Below are positions 36,120 through 49,500 of a DNA stretch of 64,000 nt, piece after piece. The notes under the pieces were generated by a model, which worked only from the letters and a program-made list of their open reading frames with translations, had not been told where the DNA came from and did not search any database. Source of the DNA: Cucumis sativus (Eukaryota > Streptophyta > Magnoliopsida > Cucurbitales > Cucurbitaceae); contig NC_026655.2 of NCBI RefSeq assembly GCF_000004075.3, positions 23,111,489 through 23,175,488 of the forward strand. Reading direction: 5' to 3'. Within the stretch, counting starts at the first letter, position 1. Each line of letters begins with the position of its first letter. The position numbers and the translations under genes were made by a program.

Positions 36120-37440
36120 TGAATGTGCTACATCACATGGCTACCAATTTATAGGCCAACATTTTTAGTTACATTGTATTTTTCTTTGGTTCTTAAATTT
36201 TTCCTTCGATCTTTTGAGGGGGGCCTTGATGAACTGCTGCTTACGAGCATTTTTATGGACTATATATATATGTTAATTGCTCCTTCTTAAGTACATTTCT
36301 CTTTTTGTTTGTTTGTTTCCATTAGTAGGAGCTTATCCTCAGGCCTCAAGTTATGTAACTATTAGAAAATCTCATTTTATGAAGTACGATTCAAGCTGTA
36401 TTACCTGAATTTCAAACGAGTTTTCAGAGCCACTTAGAGAAAAGTCGAATTGCACTTGTATTAGAAAATCAGTACATTTCTGGCAATAGATTTTCATTCA
36501 ATTGCACTTGTTACACTAAGGCAGAATGAGCTGTAGCATGGCAAATGGATTTACAAGACATGAGACTTTGGACGTCTTTGAGGCTTCCATCATAGTATTT
36601 TGAACTATCTATCATTATAATAATAACTGAACTTAAAATTCTCAATTGACTACGATAAACATTTTCTATTGTGGTTACTATTTGCTACAATTTTTACTAT
36701 TTTTTTTATCAAATCAAAATAGTTTACCCATTAAACGTTATAATCCAAACCAAAATAACTTAGACTTCAAAAATAAATCATTATAACACAACTATAATAA
36801 TCTAAAACTAATAACTCACCATTTGTTTCATACGTTTCTTGGTGTTTGCAACTATTATTACTTATTATTAAAATCTCCTTATCATAGTGTTTCTTATTTC
36901 TTACCCATCATTTCTTTTTGTTACGATTTTAATATGCACCCTATATATATACCAATATAACTCAAACTAATAGTTAACAAACTCAACACTCAAAATGTCT
37001 CTATAATAGTGAAGTGTTGGAAAAAGAATTTATGTCAGCTATTAAATGTTAGACGACTAAAAGAATTTGTCATGCATAACTCAATCACCACTAAAAAAAG
37101 CAATTTCGTTGGTCGGCAGCAGCAACAAAAAAAAGGGGTGTGAACTGTGTCTTTGCACAAGAGCCATTTCCAGTCCAACGTTGCTCAAATCCTTTCTATG
37201 AGGTCCAAGATTCCATCAATTAGTGGTACACATGAATTAAGAGATGATCAAGAAGTTGCGCTTCTCTTAGATAGACTCGTCTGCAATGAAGATGAATAAG
37301 TTAAGTATTTAAGATGAACCAAGAGAACCAACCAAGGACATGATAATATACTTAAAAATAGTGGCCTAGCATGCCATATATATGTATATTCATATAACTA
37401 GAAAACAAAAGAACGCCTCCTTCAATAATAATAAATACTA
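36120..37440. other. Spacer between convergent eIF3a copies 1 and 2
   Basis: No gene is supported. It is the centre of a large inverted repeat whose arms are eIF3a copies 1 (plus) and 2 (minus). Confidence 0.5.
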
Positions 37441-37573
37441 CAACCTATTCCCTGCTGCTTCTTCCCTCAACTTCTCAGTAGTAGCAAAAACTCAATTTTG
37501 AAATGATATAATTTCCCGTTGAACCAAAATTTCACTTCCAGAAATTCATACTTTCCCACATCTGCTACCACAA

Positions 37574-40500
37574 TCAGCGGTCTGGACGAACTCGGGATGA
37601 GGACCACGATGTCCTTGAACTTCCTAACGCAGGTCTACGGTCATCACTGCGCCAACTATCCGGTTGAGATGGTCGATTATCAGCCCGGCTGCCTCCCCAT
37701 CGATCAGATTCAGGTGGTGGTGCATTAGGGCTGGAGCCTTCAGTTCGTCGAAACTTTGGCACATATTTTGCTGGGGATGGTGCGGCAGCAGCAGCAGCAG
37801 CGGCAGGAGCAGCAGTCCCAGACTCCAAAGGTCGAGAGCCAGGAGCAATGTCAGGTCTAGCAGGTGCATCAGCTGATCTGGCAGCACCGAAGAGACTTTG
37901 TTTCCTCAATCTTTCTTTTTCTTCCAATTCTCGCTCCCTCTGTCTCTGCTTCTCTGCAATTTCATCCAATTTAGCCTTGCGTTCAGCTTCTTCCCTCTTT
38001 CTCCTCTCGGCCTCTTCAAAAGTTCAAAAGATGACATCACCAAAAGTAAACAGAAAAAGAACTACATATCCACACTTTTAAAGCATATCGAAGAGCTAGA
38101 ACCAGAAGATAGTGGACAAATGATTTTTTTTTCTGAGAAGATACATTTTAAAAGCACAGATATTTGATACCCCAAATCACCCACTAACCCCACCCAACAA
38201 ATATCAACTTGGATCACTGGATCTATCTCAAAAAAATAAAATTGCGTACGTTTATTTTACTTATGTTTTGAGAGCCATTTTTTACTTACCGAGGGGTTGC
38301 TTATGTTTAGCAAACACATTCATATAAATATGTAGACTCACTAACGCACATTATATAAAGAAAATCAAGGAGCCACCTCTGAAGTTTGTGTCAATCCATG
38401 TTCTAACTTCTCTAAACACCCCCAGGCCAATGTTCATAATGTCTAACGGGTCAAATCCAAAAATACATAAACTAGATTATCAAAAAGTACAAAACAGTTT
38501 GACCCCATAGAAAATCAGAGCATTTTAAACAAATACCTTCACGCTTGCGAGCTTCCTCCTCTTCACCTAATATTCTAATTCTCTCCTCTTCACGTCTTAC
38601 ATAAAAGATTTTCTTCCTCTTAACCTCCCTTTCTGTTTTCCGAGCCTCAATTATTAGCCTGATATGTTCTTCTCTCTCAGCTCTACGTCTGCTGAATTCC
38701 TCTTGGCGAAGACTAATTACTCTTCCTTGGAAACTTTTCTGCAGAGCGCAAAAGAAAAGGCTAAATTTAATCAAGTGTCAAAAGTCAATTTCGGTTAAGA
38801 TTCATACATTCAAGTTTCGAACCAATATTTTCCTTAAAAAAATTAAAATAATAAATAAATAAATAAATAAATAAAAGAGCAAAACATAACCCCATCTTAC
38901 GTGCCCAAAAGACATATATTAACGATCACTATATAAAAAGTATCAGTTATCACATAGTTGCAAGAATACCAAACACCCTCAACCTAATGAACGATCACTA
39001 TATTAAAAGGGGGCGATTTTGGAGAAATTTATTGGAAACTTACTAATTAAACTTGAAATGGTCTTACTCTTAACATCAATGAGCGCTATACAAAACATAT
39101 TTCTGAGAAGCCAACTAATTTTCAATTTTTATGGCAAGGGGTAGAGATTACCCTTGGGAGAGGTTTCCAAATTTTAAATTAGTTGCATTAAAAAAAAACT
39201 AAAATAAAATAATAATGGTTTCATAGTTCTATTGAACATTTGATATCGTGGGACTACCCAAGGTTGAAAAAAAAAAATTAAGCTAAATTTAATGGTGACT
39301 TTTAAATAAGATCTATACTTTTTTCAATAATTGATAAAGTTTCTTTTAGATCACAGAATAATTAGAAAAAAAATACGCCAACTACAGTACATGGTAACCA
39401 AAATGTATTCTAAAACTTTGAGCAGACAATGGTTAATAGTGAAAGTAGAGACGAAGATAAAGACGAAGACAAGTTTTACGTGGAAACCTTAGTACAGGGA
39501 GAAAAATCATGGTGTAGAGAATTCTTATTATTTTCTTATGAAGAACGTGATACGGGAGGTTCATTTATAGGCAATAGAAGCCTAATTAAATGACTAAAAA
39601 TTAGGGTATAGGGTAAAGTGTAAACTGCCCAACTACCTTGGCCTACCAGCCCACTAATTCTAACACTCCCCCTCAAGTTGGGGCGTAAATGTCAAAAAGA
39701 CCCAATTTGCTAAAGCAAGACTCAAATCTCGGTATAAGAAGCCCCTTTGTGAGAATATCAACAATCTGTTGACTTGAGGGATGTAAGGAATGCAGATGCT
39801 ACCATTGTGCAGTTTTTCTTTGATAAAGTGTCCATCGATCTCTACTTGTTTGGTTATGCCATGTTGGACTGAGCTATTAGCAATGCTAGTAGTCCCCTTG
39901 TTATTGCAGAGAAGTTTCATAGGCACCTCACAATCTTGATGAAGATCAGATAACACTTATGGATCCAAATTTCCTCACAAGTACCAAAACTCATAGCCCA
40001 GTACTCAACTTCAACACTACTCCTAGACACAACCCTTGCTTCTTACTTCTCCAAGTAACGAGATTGCTCCACACGAAAGTAAAGCACCCAAAGGTGGATC
40101 TTCTATCAACAACGTACCCTACCCCGTCAGAATCTGTATAGACCTCAATACATCTTCTGTTAGTCTTTCTAGACCTCAATCCTCTACCAGAGGTTGCTTT
40201 CAAGTACCTTAGAATTCTGTTTACTGTCTCCATGTGTCCTTCGTAAGAAGCCTGCATGAACTAACTAACTGTACTCAGCATATGAGATGTTAGTCTAGTA
40301 TGTGAAAAGTAAATCAGCTTCCACACCAACCTCTGAAATCTCTCTCTGTTGACAGGAACTTTGTCACATGAATTCCCGAGTTTAGCGTTAAACTCAATAG
40401 GTGTATCGATAGATCGACATCCCATCATACATGTCTCAACTAACAAATCGATGGTGTATTGTCTTTGGGATACTAAGATGCCCTCTCTAGATCTGACAAT

Positions 40501-43500
40501 TTCCATCCCAAGGGGATTGGGAGATGGAGGACACGAGAACGCATGCAGTTGATAAGATGGGCTGCAGTGAGAACATCGCCCTAGAGATGGGAAGGAAGGG
40601 AAGTAGACAACATGAGGGAATGAGCTACTTCCAAAAGGTGATGATTTTTCCTCTCTACTACCCCATTTTGTTGGAGGGTGTATGCACAGAAACTCTGGTA
40701 GAGAGTCCCTTTTGAGAACAAAAAGGCATTAAGGGGTGTGGTTCTGAAATTCACGACCATAATCACTCCATAGAATTGAAATTGTTGCATTGAACTGCGT
40801 TTCGACGGTGTGATAAAAGGCTCAGAAGATGGATGTGACCTCAGATTTGTCAAAACGAGGAAAACCCAGGTAAGATGGGTATCGTCATCAATAAAGGTCA
40901 CATACCAAAGTTTCCAGATGAGATAGTAACCTTGGATGGTTCCCAAGCATCACTATGGGTAAGAGTGAAAGGATGATTTGGTTTGTATGGTCGGGAAAGA
41001 AGAAAAACCCAGGTAAGATGATTATGGTCATCAATAAAGGTCACAAACCAACGTTTTCCAGATGAGATAGTAACCTTGGATGGTTCCCAAATATCACTAT
41101 GGATAAGAGTGAAAGGATGGGTTGGTTTGTATGGTTGGAAGAGAAGAGACCTGATGCTGTTTAGCACGAATACATACATCATAAGATAAGATAGAAATAT
41201 TAATTTTAGAGAAAAGATGAGGAGATAAATATTGCATGTATTGAAAATTGGGGCGGCCCAAACAAAAATGCCACAACATACAGTCTTGTTCAGAAGTAGG
41301 AAAATAGGAAAATGAAAGACTAGTCCTATAAATGTTATTAGAAGAGGTGTCATCGTCAAGGAGGTAGAATCCCCTACTGTGCCGAGTATTGCCAATGATC
41401 CTCCCCGAGCTCAAGTCCTGAAACGAATAAGAGTCAGGTAAGAAAGTTCCCTTGCAATTCAAATCACGAATAATCTTGCTTATTAGCAGATTATAAGAAA
41501 TTCTGGACACGTGCAGAACATTATGTAAGGAGAGTCCTACATGAGGAGAAATCAACACCTTCCCGGCATTGGGGACCAAAGAGTCATCTGCAATTCTGAT
41601 TTTCTTGTGACCAATATAGGACACAAAATGTTCAGAGGAACAGGTCAAATGATACGAAGCGCCAAAATTCATAATCCAAAATCCACGAGTTCTACCAATC
41701 AATACTAAAAAGACTAAAAGACCGAGGTACACTTGATTGGACAATAACGCCTAGTGTGGTTGGAGTGGGATCGGTATGGTTTCCAATTTGATAAGATCGG
41801 TTAGCAGATTCATTCACATATGCCTGCCTGTGTTTTGTTTGTCAACGGGAGGACGTTTCTTACTTCCTGAGGGACGATTATGTAACTTCCAACGCTGCTT
41901 CTTAGTATCCCACTACTTTTTGCAATCTTCGCAGGGACCAGTTTTCCTTTGTTCTTTTCATTGCCAGGAGTAGAGGACCTCACACTAAAGGCAGTAGAAT
42001 CAATAACAGGAGTTGTGAAAATATTTATAGTGCTTGTGCAATCCTCCTCAAGAAGAAACTCCAAACAGACTTCCATCAAGGAGGGAATAGGTCTCTACCC
42101 CAGCAAGAAATTCCATTTTTGTCAATTTCGGAAGTACTCCACACTTGGTACATTTCTGTCAATTTCCGAGCTACATCAAATTTAGAGTTCAGACCAGCAA
42201 GAAAGTCAAAAGTCCGGTTGATTTCTTCAATTCTGGAGTACTCCACACCTGGTACATTCCTAGAATATTTCTCAGCATAAGTCCATTTCTTGCAAAATAA
42301 GAGAGTTTATTAAAATATAATGTTACATCCATTGTCTCTTGTTGGCATTCGTTGACTCGTTTTTGTAGACTGTATAGACGAGAGGTATTCTGATGCTTGG
42401 AATACAATTACTGAATCGTGTCCCAAATATATTTAGTAGTGGCAACTTACAGTAAGGGCTTGCCGATCTATGATTCCATACTGTTGATCAATGTGGACCG
42501 AAGAAGAGAATCCTCCCCTTTCCAATACTGTTCTTGTGGGTCTCCTGGTGGATCTCCCTTGTCAGAAAGCCAAACTTGTGGCCCCCTTCAAGAATCATTT
42601 TCATAGATCGGGACTACGAAAAATAGTTTTGACCATTAAGTTTTTTCCCTGAAAAATATCATGTAGACTATGCCACTGTATTAGACACATAAGAAAATGA
42701 TAAAGTAGGGAACAAAGTTACTGAGTTCTCAGAGTACATCGGTAAAGTTGAATGAAGGTCATGACCGAAAGTGTTGGATGTCGCCCCTAGGGTGGCCTCA
42801 ATTTCTTGTCGAAGCCCTTCTAGTTGCTAGTGGGCTATACCCGGAGAAGAAGCCTGCATGTGAGGTTTGGATTGTGTCGGACATTCACCAACCTCAAATG
42901 TCGAGTGAATTTGAGAATTTCCAACCCCGGGATGAAAATTAGAGTTTGTAGCAATACTGATGGGAGGAGGCTGGTCAAGACATGGTTGTGAAGCAAAGGT
43001 TCGATTTAGGGTTTACTGCTGGAAAAGACTGGATGGCTGCGTGTGAAAGGGAAGTGGCGGTGTGTACAGATATGACTGCCAATATGGTGGTGGCTGGACA
43101 GATCTAGACGGCAACACATGGGGCTACGCGTGGATACTACAGGTCATAGATGAAGACGAGAGTGATAAAAAAGGAACGATCGGTTGTCTAAACGATCAGC
43201 GTGGAGGCGCAGATGACAGTGAGGGTGATGGAATATGGCTGGCTGGAGTTGTCTGAAGGCGGCAGAACCACTCATCCATGATGGCATTGATCTGAGCATC
43301 AACAACAGCGCTGAACTGAAACCGACGACTATCTCCTTTGTTTAGGTTCTATCAAGTGTTGTGTCGTCTAGGGTTTGGTCAATATCAGTCTCTGATATCA
43401 TATTGAAAGTAGAGACGAACAATGAACACAAGTTTTGCGTGAAAACCCAAGTACCAAGAGAAAAAAACAACGGTGCAGAGAAATCTTATTATTTTCTTAT

Positions 43501-46500
43501 GAAGAGGATGATAAGGGGAGTTCATTTACATGCCATAGGAGCCTAATTCAAAGACTAAAAATTAGGGTAAAGTAAACCGCCTAACTACCCTTGGGTTTTC
43601 AACATACATCAAGCTCACTAATTCTAACAGTTAATATTAGCCCAATAGAACCATATGAAGCTAACTACTAACCTTACTCTCCGACATTCTCGCCAATCGA
43701 TTCTTCTCCTTGAGGTCACCTTCATGGCGCTGCTTGCTTATCTCGACCTCCAGCTGAAATGAAGAAAAAAAATCATCTTATAATAAAATAGAACTTAAAA
43801 AACACCTATTAATTTAAATACCATCAACCGTAGCAGGAAAAATATGAGACAAAAATGAAAGCACAATAATTTTCAAACAAAAACGAACAGATGAAATCCA
43901 AACAAAACAAAGCAGGACATTGTAAGATTAGTATGTTGGGTAAAACAATCATAGAAAACTTTCCCCCTTTGACATCAGAAACATTAAGAGTAGTAATTGA
44001 AAATGATAATGCCACTGTGGAAGTCATGTACATCAGCTCATCTTTATCAACGATCACAAAAGATTATGGTGATCAGAGCTAGAAACTTCCCTCACTCTGC
44101 ACTAATTCCTAACCTCATCAGAAGCACAACTCCTCTTTGCTAAGTTTACTGCACTAGCTGGCTTCATGTTACAACAAAACATGCAATAATACTGTCGCCC
44201 GCTTTTCTCTAAACACGAAAAACTAGAAGTACAAGCAACTATTTCTTTTCATACTAGAGAGCTTCCATGAATATGGTAATCAGTGTTTTGCTAGTTTTTC
44301 TTCAACCATTGCAATATGACATTATGTGATCAAATTCAAGCCACTTCTCATTAACTCATCACGTAAGTTCTTTATTTAAGAAACAGATAGAAGGTGTTGA
44401 AGGAATCTTTCACCAATTGAAGAATCATTAAGTATAAAAGACACGAGGTGGCATGTGTCAACTTACAAGCCAGCAAAATCGTAGTTGCCCACCCATAATT
44501 ATATCTTGAAAATACATAAGCCATAATCTATATCACCATCCTAGTGTCCACCACCATACTCGAAAGAACAAATTCCCAAAAAACACAACCAAAAATCAAA
44601 ACAGAAAAGCACAATACGTTAGATCATCTCCCTATCTGCACGTCACTATGCTTTGGAATGTTATGACACAGATACAGTACAGAAGCTACACAAAGTAAAA
44701 TCAAAACATGAAGGAGATAAAAACTCATTGGAGGCTACAACACTTATGTGCAAACAGCACTTGATGCCACTAAAATATATCAACTTCCTTTTTATTTTAT
44801 TTATTTATTTTTTGTATGAAAAACCCTTTATTTACCTGTCAGTGATATAGCCGTACCATATAGATGTTAAATTTACTTTGTTCCCTAATTACACTATCAT
44901 ATATATTCTCACAGTTTGAAATTTTAAAAAAACTACAAACAGAAAAAACAACAAACAAATGCATATGATTATATACTCATAGTTTCTTTCAACATGTTGA
45001 AAAAATCATTCAGAAAGCAAGACCTGCTGATTACGTTCATGAACCATTCTCTCTTCCAGCAAACGTTGCTGAAATGAAGCTTCAATTAATGGTGCCACCA
45101 CTTCTCTTTTTGCTCTTTCCAGATAATCCATAGTTTTAGCTAGCTTTTGTAATTTCTTCTCCATTTCCTGCCTCTCCCTTAATTGTTCAGTAAGGGCCAA
45201 TTGCATTAAAGTTTGTTTCGACAATTTTTCCTGGAGATATATATCCATTGTTACTAATCGATCCATCATCCTTCCAAACTAAGAAAAAGATTCAACAAAA
45301 AGAACTCACTGAATCAAGAACCGGTTTCCTGCTTCCCTTCTTTTTACCAACACGCTTTTCAGCTTCTTGAAGTAGAGCCTGTGCTTCTTCAAGTTCTCGC
45401 TCTTCTATTTCCCTACGAAGCCGTTGGTTTTTCCTTTGTTCGTATTCTGCAGCAAGCCGCTTCTGCTCGGCTTCTTCAGTTATCTTTAGTAATTTTAACC
45501 TTCTTGATTCCTCCTCACGTTCCTAAACACAGTTCACCACATTTTTTTCATATATACACAACAAAGAAATGAATATGGCTATTCACAGTTTGATGAGGCT
45601 AGGGTACCATTTCCAAAAGTTGACGTTCCTGCTCTTCCTTCCTTTTCTCAATTATTGATTTCCGAGCAAGCAACCTCCTGTGCTCTTTATCAACAATATC
45701 GGCCAAATCAGGCAATATATCACCTGTTTTTGAGGCTTTCCTAACTGGAGGACAGATCATAGCTCTTGCTTTGTTAAGGGATTCAGCAAGAACAGTCAGG
45801 TGGCCTCGAAGCTCATCTGATTCGATAACCTAAATTGATACATAAAAAAAAAATGCTTCTTTATTTTCTTATCTACTCCATAAAATTATAAACATCAGTT
45901 TAAACTATATACAGAAAAGACTAATTACCCTAAATCCTAATAAATAAACAGAAAAAGAAAGCCACTATTACCGTCAATTCATATTAATAAATTGACGATT
46001 TATACAAAAAATAAAGACATGCAGAAGATTTAACCGTCAATTCAATACGATCGAAACACATGTTGAAGATCTATACAAAAAATAAAGACATGCTGAAGAG
46101 TTAACTGAAGAATAAAGACATGTTGAAAATGATGTGAGCTACCACATCGCAGAGAAATATCATAGGGGTTTAGTGATTAGTTGTTACTTGAACAGAAGAC
46201 AAAAATAAGATGGGACACTGTTAGGAACCAAGGTAGTATGAGATGTTCTTGCCCCACATTGGTTAGAATGGGATGAAAATATGGTACTTAAGTGGTTTGC
46301 CTCTCCCACCCCAATAGCTTGCTTTTAGGGTGTGGTTCTCCAAAGTGCTTGAGTACCTAACAATGGTATCAGAGTCGATTGTTGACGTTCCAGAGTGAAA
46401 CAGGTGGGGGGTTCTCATAGGGTGTGACCAAGTGAAGTACCGTAATGCTAACGTAGCCGTCGGGACATTGGCTTTTTGGGGATGGGGTATTGTTAGGAAC

Positions 46501-49500
46501 CAAGCTAGAATGGGATATCTTTGTCCCACATTGGTTAGAATGATGACCAATGTGGTACTTAAGTGACTTGAGTCTCCCAACCAAAAGCTAGCTTTTGGGG
46601 TGGGGTGTGGTTCTCCAAGGCTTTTGTACCTAACAGATACATAAACATCAATGGAAAAACAATTGAAGAGCCTGGCTCAAATCCTAAGAAGTACAAACAC
46701 AAATATAGATACCATAAAATATGATGATACGCCTATTTTTAAAAAACTAAGACAAGGATATTTTGACGATATGTTATTTTTTTATATGATAATGGCCAAT
46801 TAGTTGAAATCATACTAATTTTAAGTAAAATTACGGTAGATTTAAGAAGAGAGTGAAGAAAGAAAAACAGCAAGCTCGTAGCTAGCACCGGTAAGGCTAA
46901 TTGGTGGTTGGCGACAGGTGTAGGGTAAACAACATCGATGAAGTCAAAGATAACAATTGAAGAATGAAGTCAAAGCTGAAAATTGAAGAATGAAGTCGAG
47001 GATGAAAATTGAAGAATGAAATCGAAGATAAAAAATTGAAGAATGAAGTCGAGGATGAAAATTGAAGAATGAAATCGAAGATAAAAAATTGAAGAATGAA
47101 GTCAAAGATAAAAATTGAAGAATGAAGTCAAAGATGAAAATTGCAGAATGAAGTTGAAGATGAAGGGGGAGAGGGTTGTGAATCGTAATCCAGATAGTGA
47201 GAGAGAAGAACGAAGATTTTGCTTTTAGGGTTTTTTTTCTTTTCCTGTTCTTTTTCCTCTTTATTTTTGGAATGCCATATTTAAGTGGACTTTTAAATAA
47301 AATAATCCTTTTAATGTGGATTGGCTTAAATTTGGACAAAAAAGAAAAAACATAGGAAAAAAAAGTGACCCAGTGTATCCCCTTCATGTATCTGAAAGGG
47401 ATACATTAGCATTAAAGAAAAAGCCATTATCAAGCAAGGCTCAGATTTCAGTGGCCTTGTACCTTACTGTAAAAGGAGAAAAGAAGAAAGAAAGAAAGAA
47501 AACATGAAAAAAAATTCAATACCAAATCGCCAAATAGCACAATGTTCCTCGAATGATCAACTTTCAGGGCAATGAAATTTTGTTTAACTGCATCAACTGA
47601 TATTTTCTCCACGGCAGAAAAATCAAAAAATGGGATCATCCGCAATAAGCTCTCAATTTTCATAGTTTGATACACCTTGGAGACCTGGCATAGCATAGAT
47701 ACATAAAAAGTTCAGCGATCTATAAGAAATTACCAACCAACCAATGCTTTTCTTTATATATGAGCAATACCATTGCAAGGTTCACAATATATAAAAAGTA
47801 TACAATAAGTACCTGCTGAAGCAGCATCAGGGTAGCAAGCTTTTCAAGAGCCGGGACATATTGGGATAATTGCACTTCAGGGACAGATGAAGCAGATGAA
47901 AGCTTACCTCCAAGCTTCGATATTTTGTCAAGTAAGGGTTGCAACTTTATTGCAAGATCAAGAGAAAAGAACTCATGCTCCAAAAGATGATAGAGATCTT
48001 TAACTTCCTGAATTGCGCAACTCAGGACTCCTTTAGACACCTAAAGGAAAGCAGAAACCTACTAAGCAAATAGAACTAGAATTATTGGGTACACAGTAAA
48101 AGTTGTGATACATATTTGTATGGAATTTCCACTGTAAAAGAAAAGACAAAGTTCTCCGTATAAAAGAGGTGAGGTAGAAGATTGCATATAAGCTGTAATG
48201 AAAAAAATTAATCTAAGAGCCATCCATAGTCGGCTTAACGTAATATGAAAGTTATCAATATTAGTTTCTCAACTTCCATCAGGAAGCATGGTGTTTCTAT
48301 TGTTATTATTACTATTTTAATTTTATAAGAAACAATTTCATTGAGGAATGAAATATCCAAATAGTTGCAAAAGGAGCTCATGACAAAAATCAGGATTACA
48401 AAAGATTCCTCGTTATTAAAAGAGAGGAAAATCGGGATAATACACCAAGATACATAGAAACCCTAGTACAGGAAGAAAAACCACAATTATCTTATTATTT
48501 TATTGTGAAACAGAAAATACAAAGGGGAAGAATAAATAGGCAACATGAGCCTGAACAGAAAAGGAAAGAAAACTAGGGTATAATAATTTACACAAATACC
48601 TGGTTTTTAACAAGCAACAAGCCCCTAAATTCTTAGACTCCTAAAAGAAACAAGAAAGTTAAAGTTGCAATTTTGGAGCAGTTGTCATTTTGAAGCAATT
48701 GTATATTTTTACACCAAAAAAGCGCCTTGAATAAAGATGAATCAAGAACTTCCCTGGGTAAGAATTCTTCTAATTCTAGACAGTATTGAAAATTACTATC
48801 CACCCTTAAAGAAACAATTGAAATACAATAATTTTAGAGGTAAGAGAGATAGTCTAACTAGATATCGAAGTAAAATAAATCAGACATACCAGTTCAGAAA
48901 GAAGATTCGCCCTTGAAAGCTGGATGAAACATAAACAGAAAGAAAGTAAGGTAATGTTGAGGTTGTGAAAAATATAAAAGAAAATCCAATTAGGCAAGTT
49001 GTTTTACCACATCTCTACTTTCAAGTTTGGAATCTAAATTGAACCCTATAAGATTAGCCATCCTCAAATTCCTCTCTTTCTCATGTTCAAGTTCTAAATG
49101 AGAAGCACTATGCTTAGAGTCATAGGGGGACACTGCAAGAGCTGCTAAAAGAACCGACGAAGCTATAAGCTGCAAATCCTTCTGGCTTAGATTTTTGTTG
49201 AAACTTTTCTGAATGGAGAAAAGTTTAAGCCATGCATAAGCATGATAAAGATTGCTATCTGATTTCCAAAAGATCTCTGTTAATTTGACGTAATACACCA
49301 CCATCAAGGATGGTTTAGGTGTTTTCTTCACCATACACATCAAACCATGAATATCCTCCACAGAACGAAAAGCTTCCTGTAAAATTCGGTGATAATTAAA
49401 ATTTTGAACTCATCTTATTTGTAGAGAAGAAAGCCTGAAATGAATTTTTGAAAGATGGACATTAACCCACTTCTCTTTATACAGAAAAATTCAGACCTGC

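Larger units (their letters stand above)
39440..43629 (-). mobile_element. Ty1/copia LTR retrotransposon, defective, in intron 11 of eIF3a copy 2
   Basis: Two similar 226-base LTRs (39440-39665 and 43404-43629) begin TGTTAGAATTAG and end CTACTTTCA on the minus strand. A polypurine tract (TTGAGGGGGAG) abuts the lower LTR, and a degenerate primer-binding site (GATATCAGAGAC) the upper. Flanks share GTTAATA (39432-39438, 43630-43636), a likely target duplication. Internal order: gag fragment, protease and GAG-pre-integrase, integrase, then RNase H; this is copia order. The reverse transcriptase core is missing and the total length (4.19 kb) is short. Same strand as the host gene. Dead element: frames are broken and LTRs have diverged. 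Confidence 0.9.

Noticed and set aside
39440..43629. Reading the copia element as an active, full-length retrotransposon
   Set aside because: The RT core is missing, the protease site is mutated, frames are broken and the LTRs differ at many positions.
46944..47387. 147-codon minus-strand open frame rich in FDFILQF/HSSIF repeats
   Set aside because: It is the translation of the minisatellite array inside an eIF3a intron; repetition without stops explains the length.
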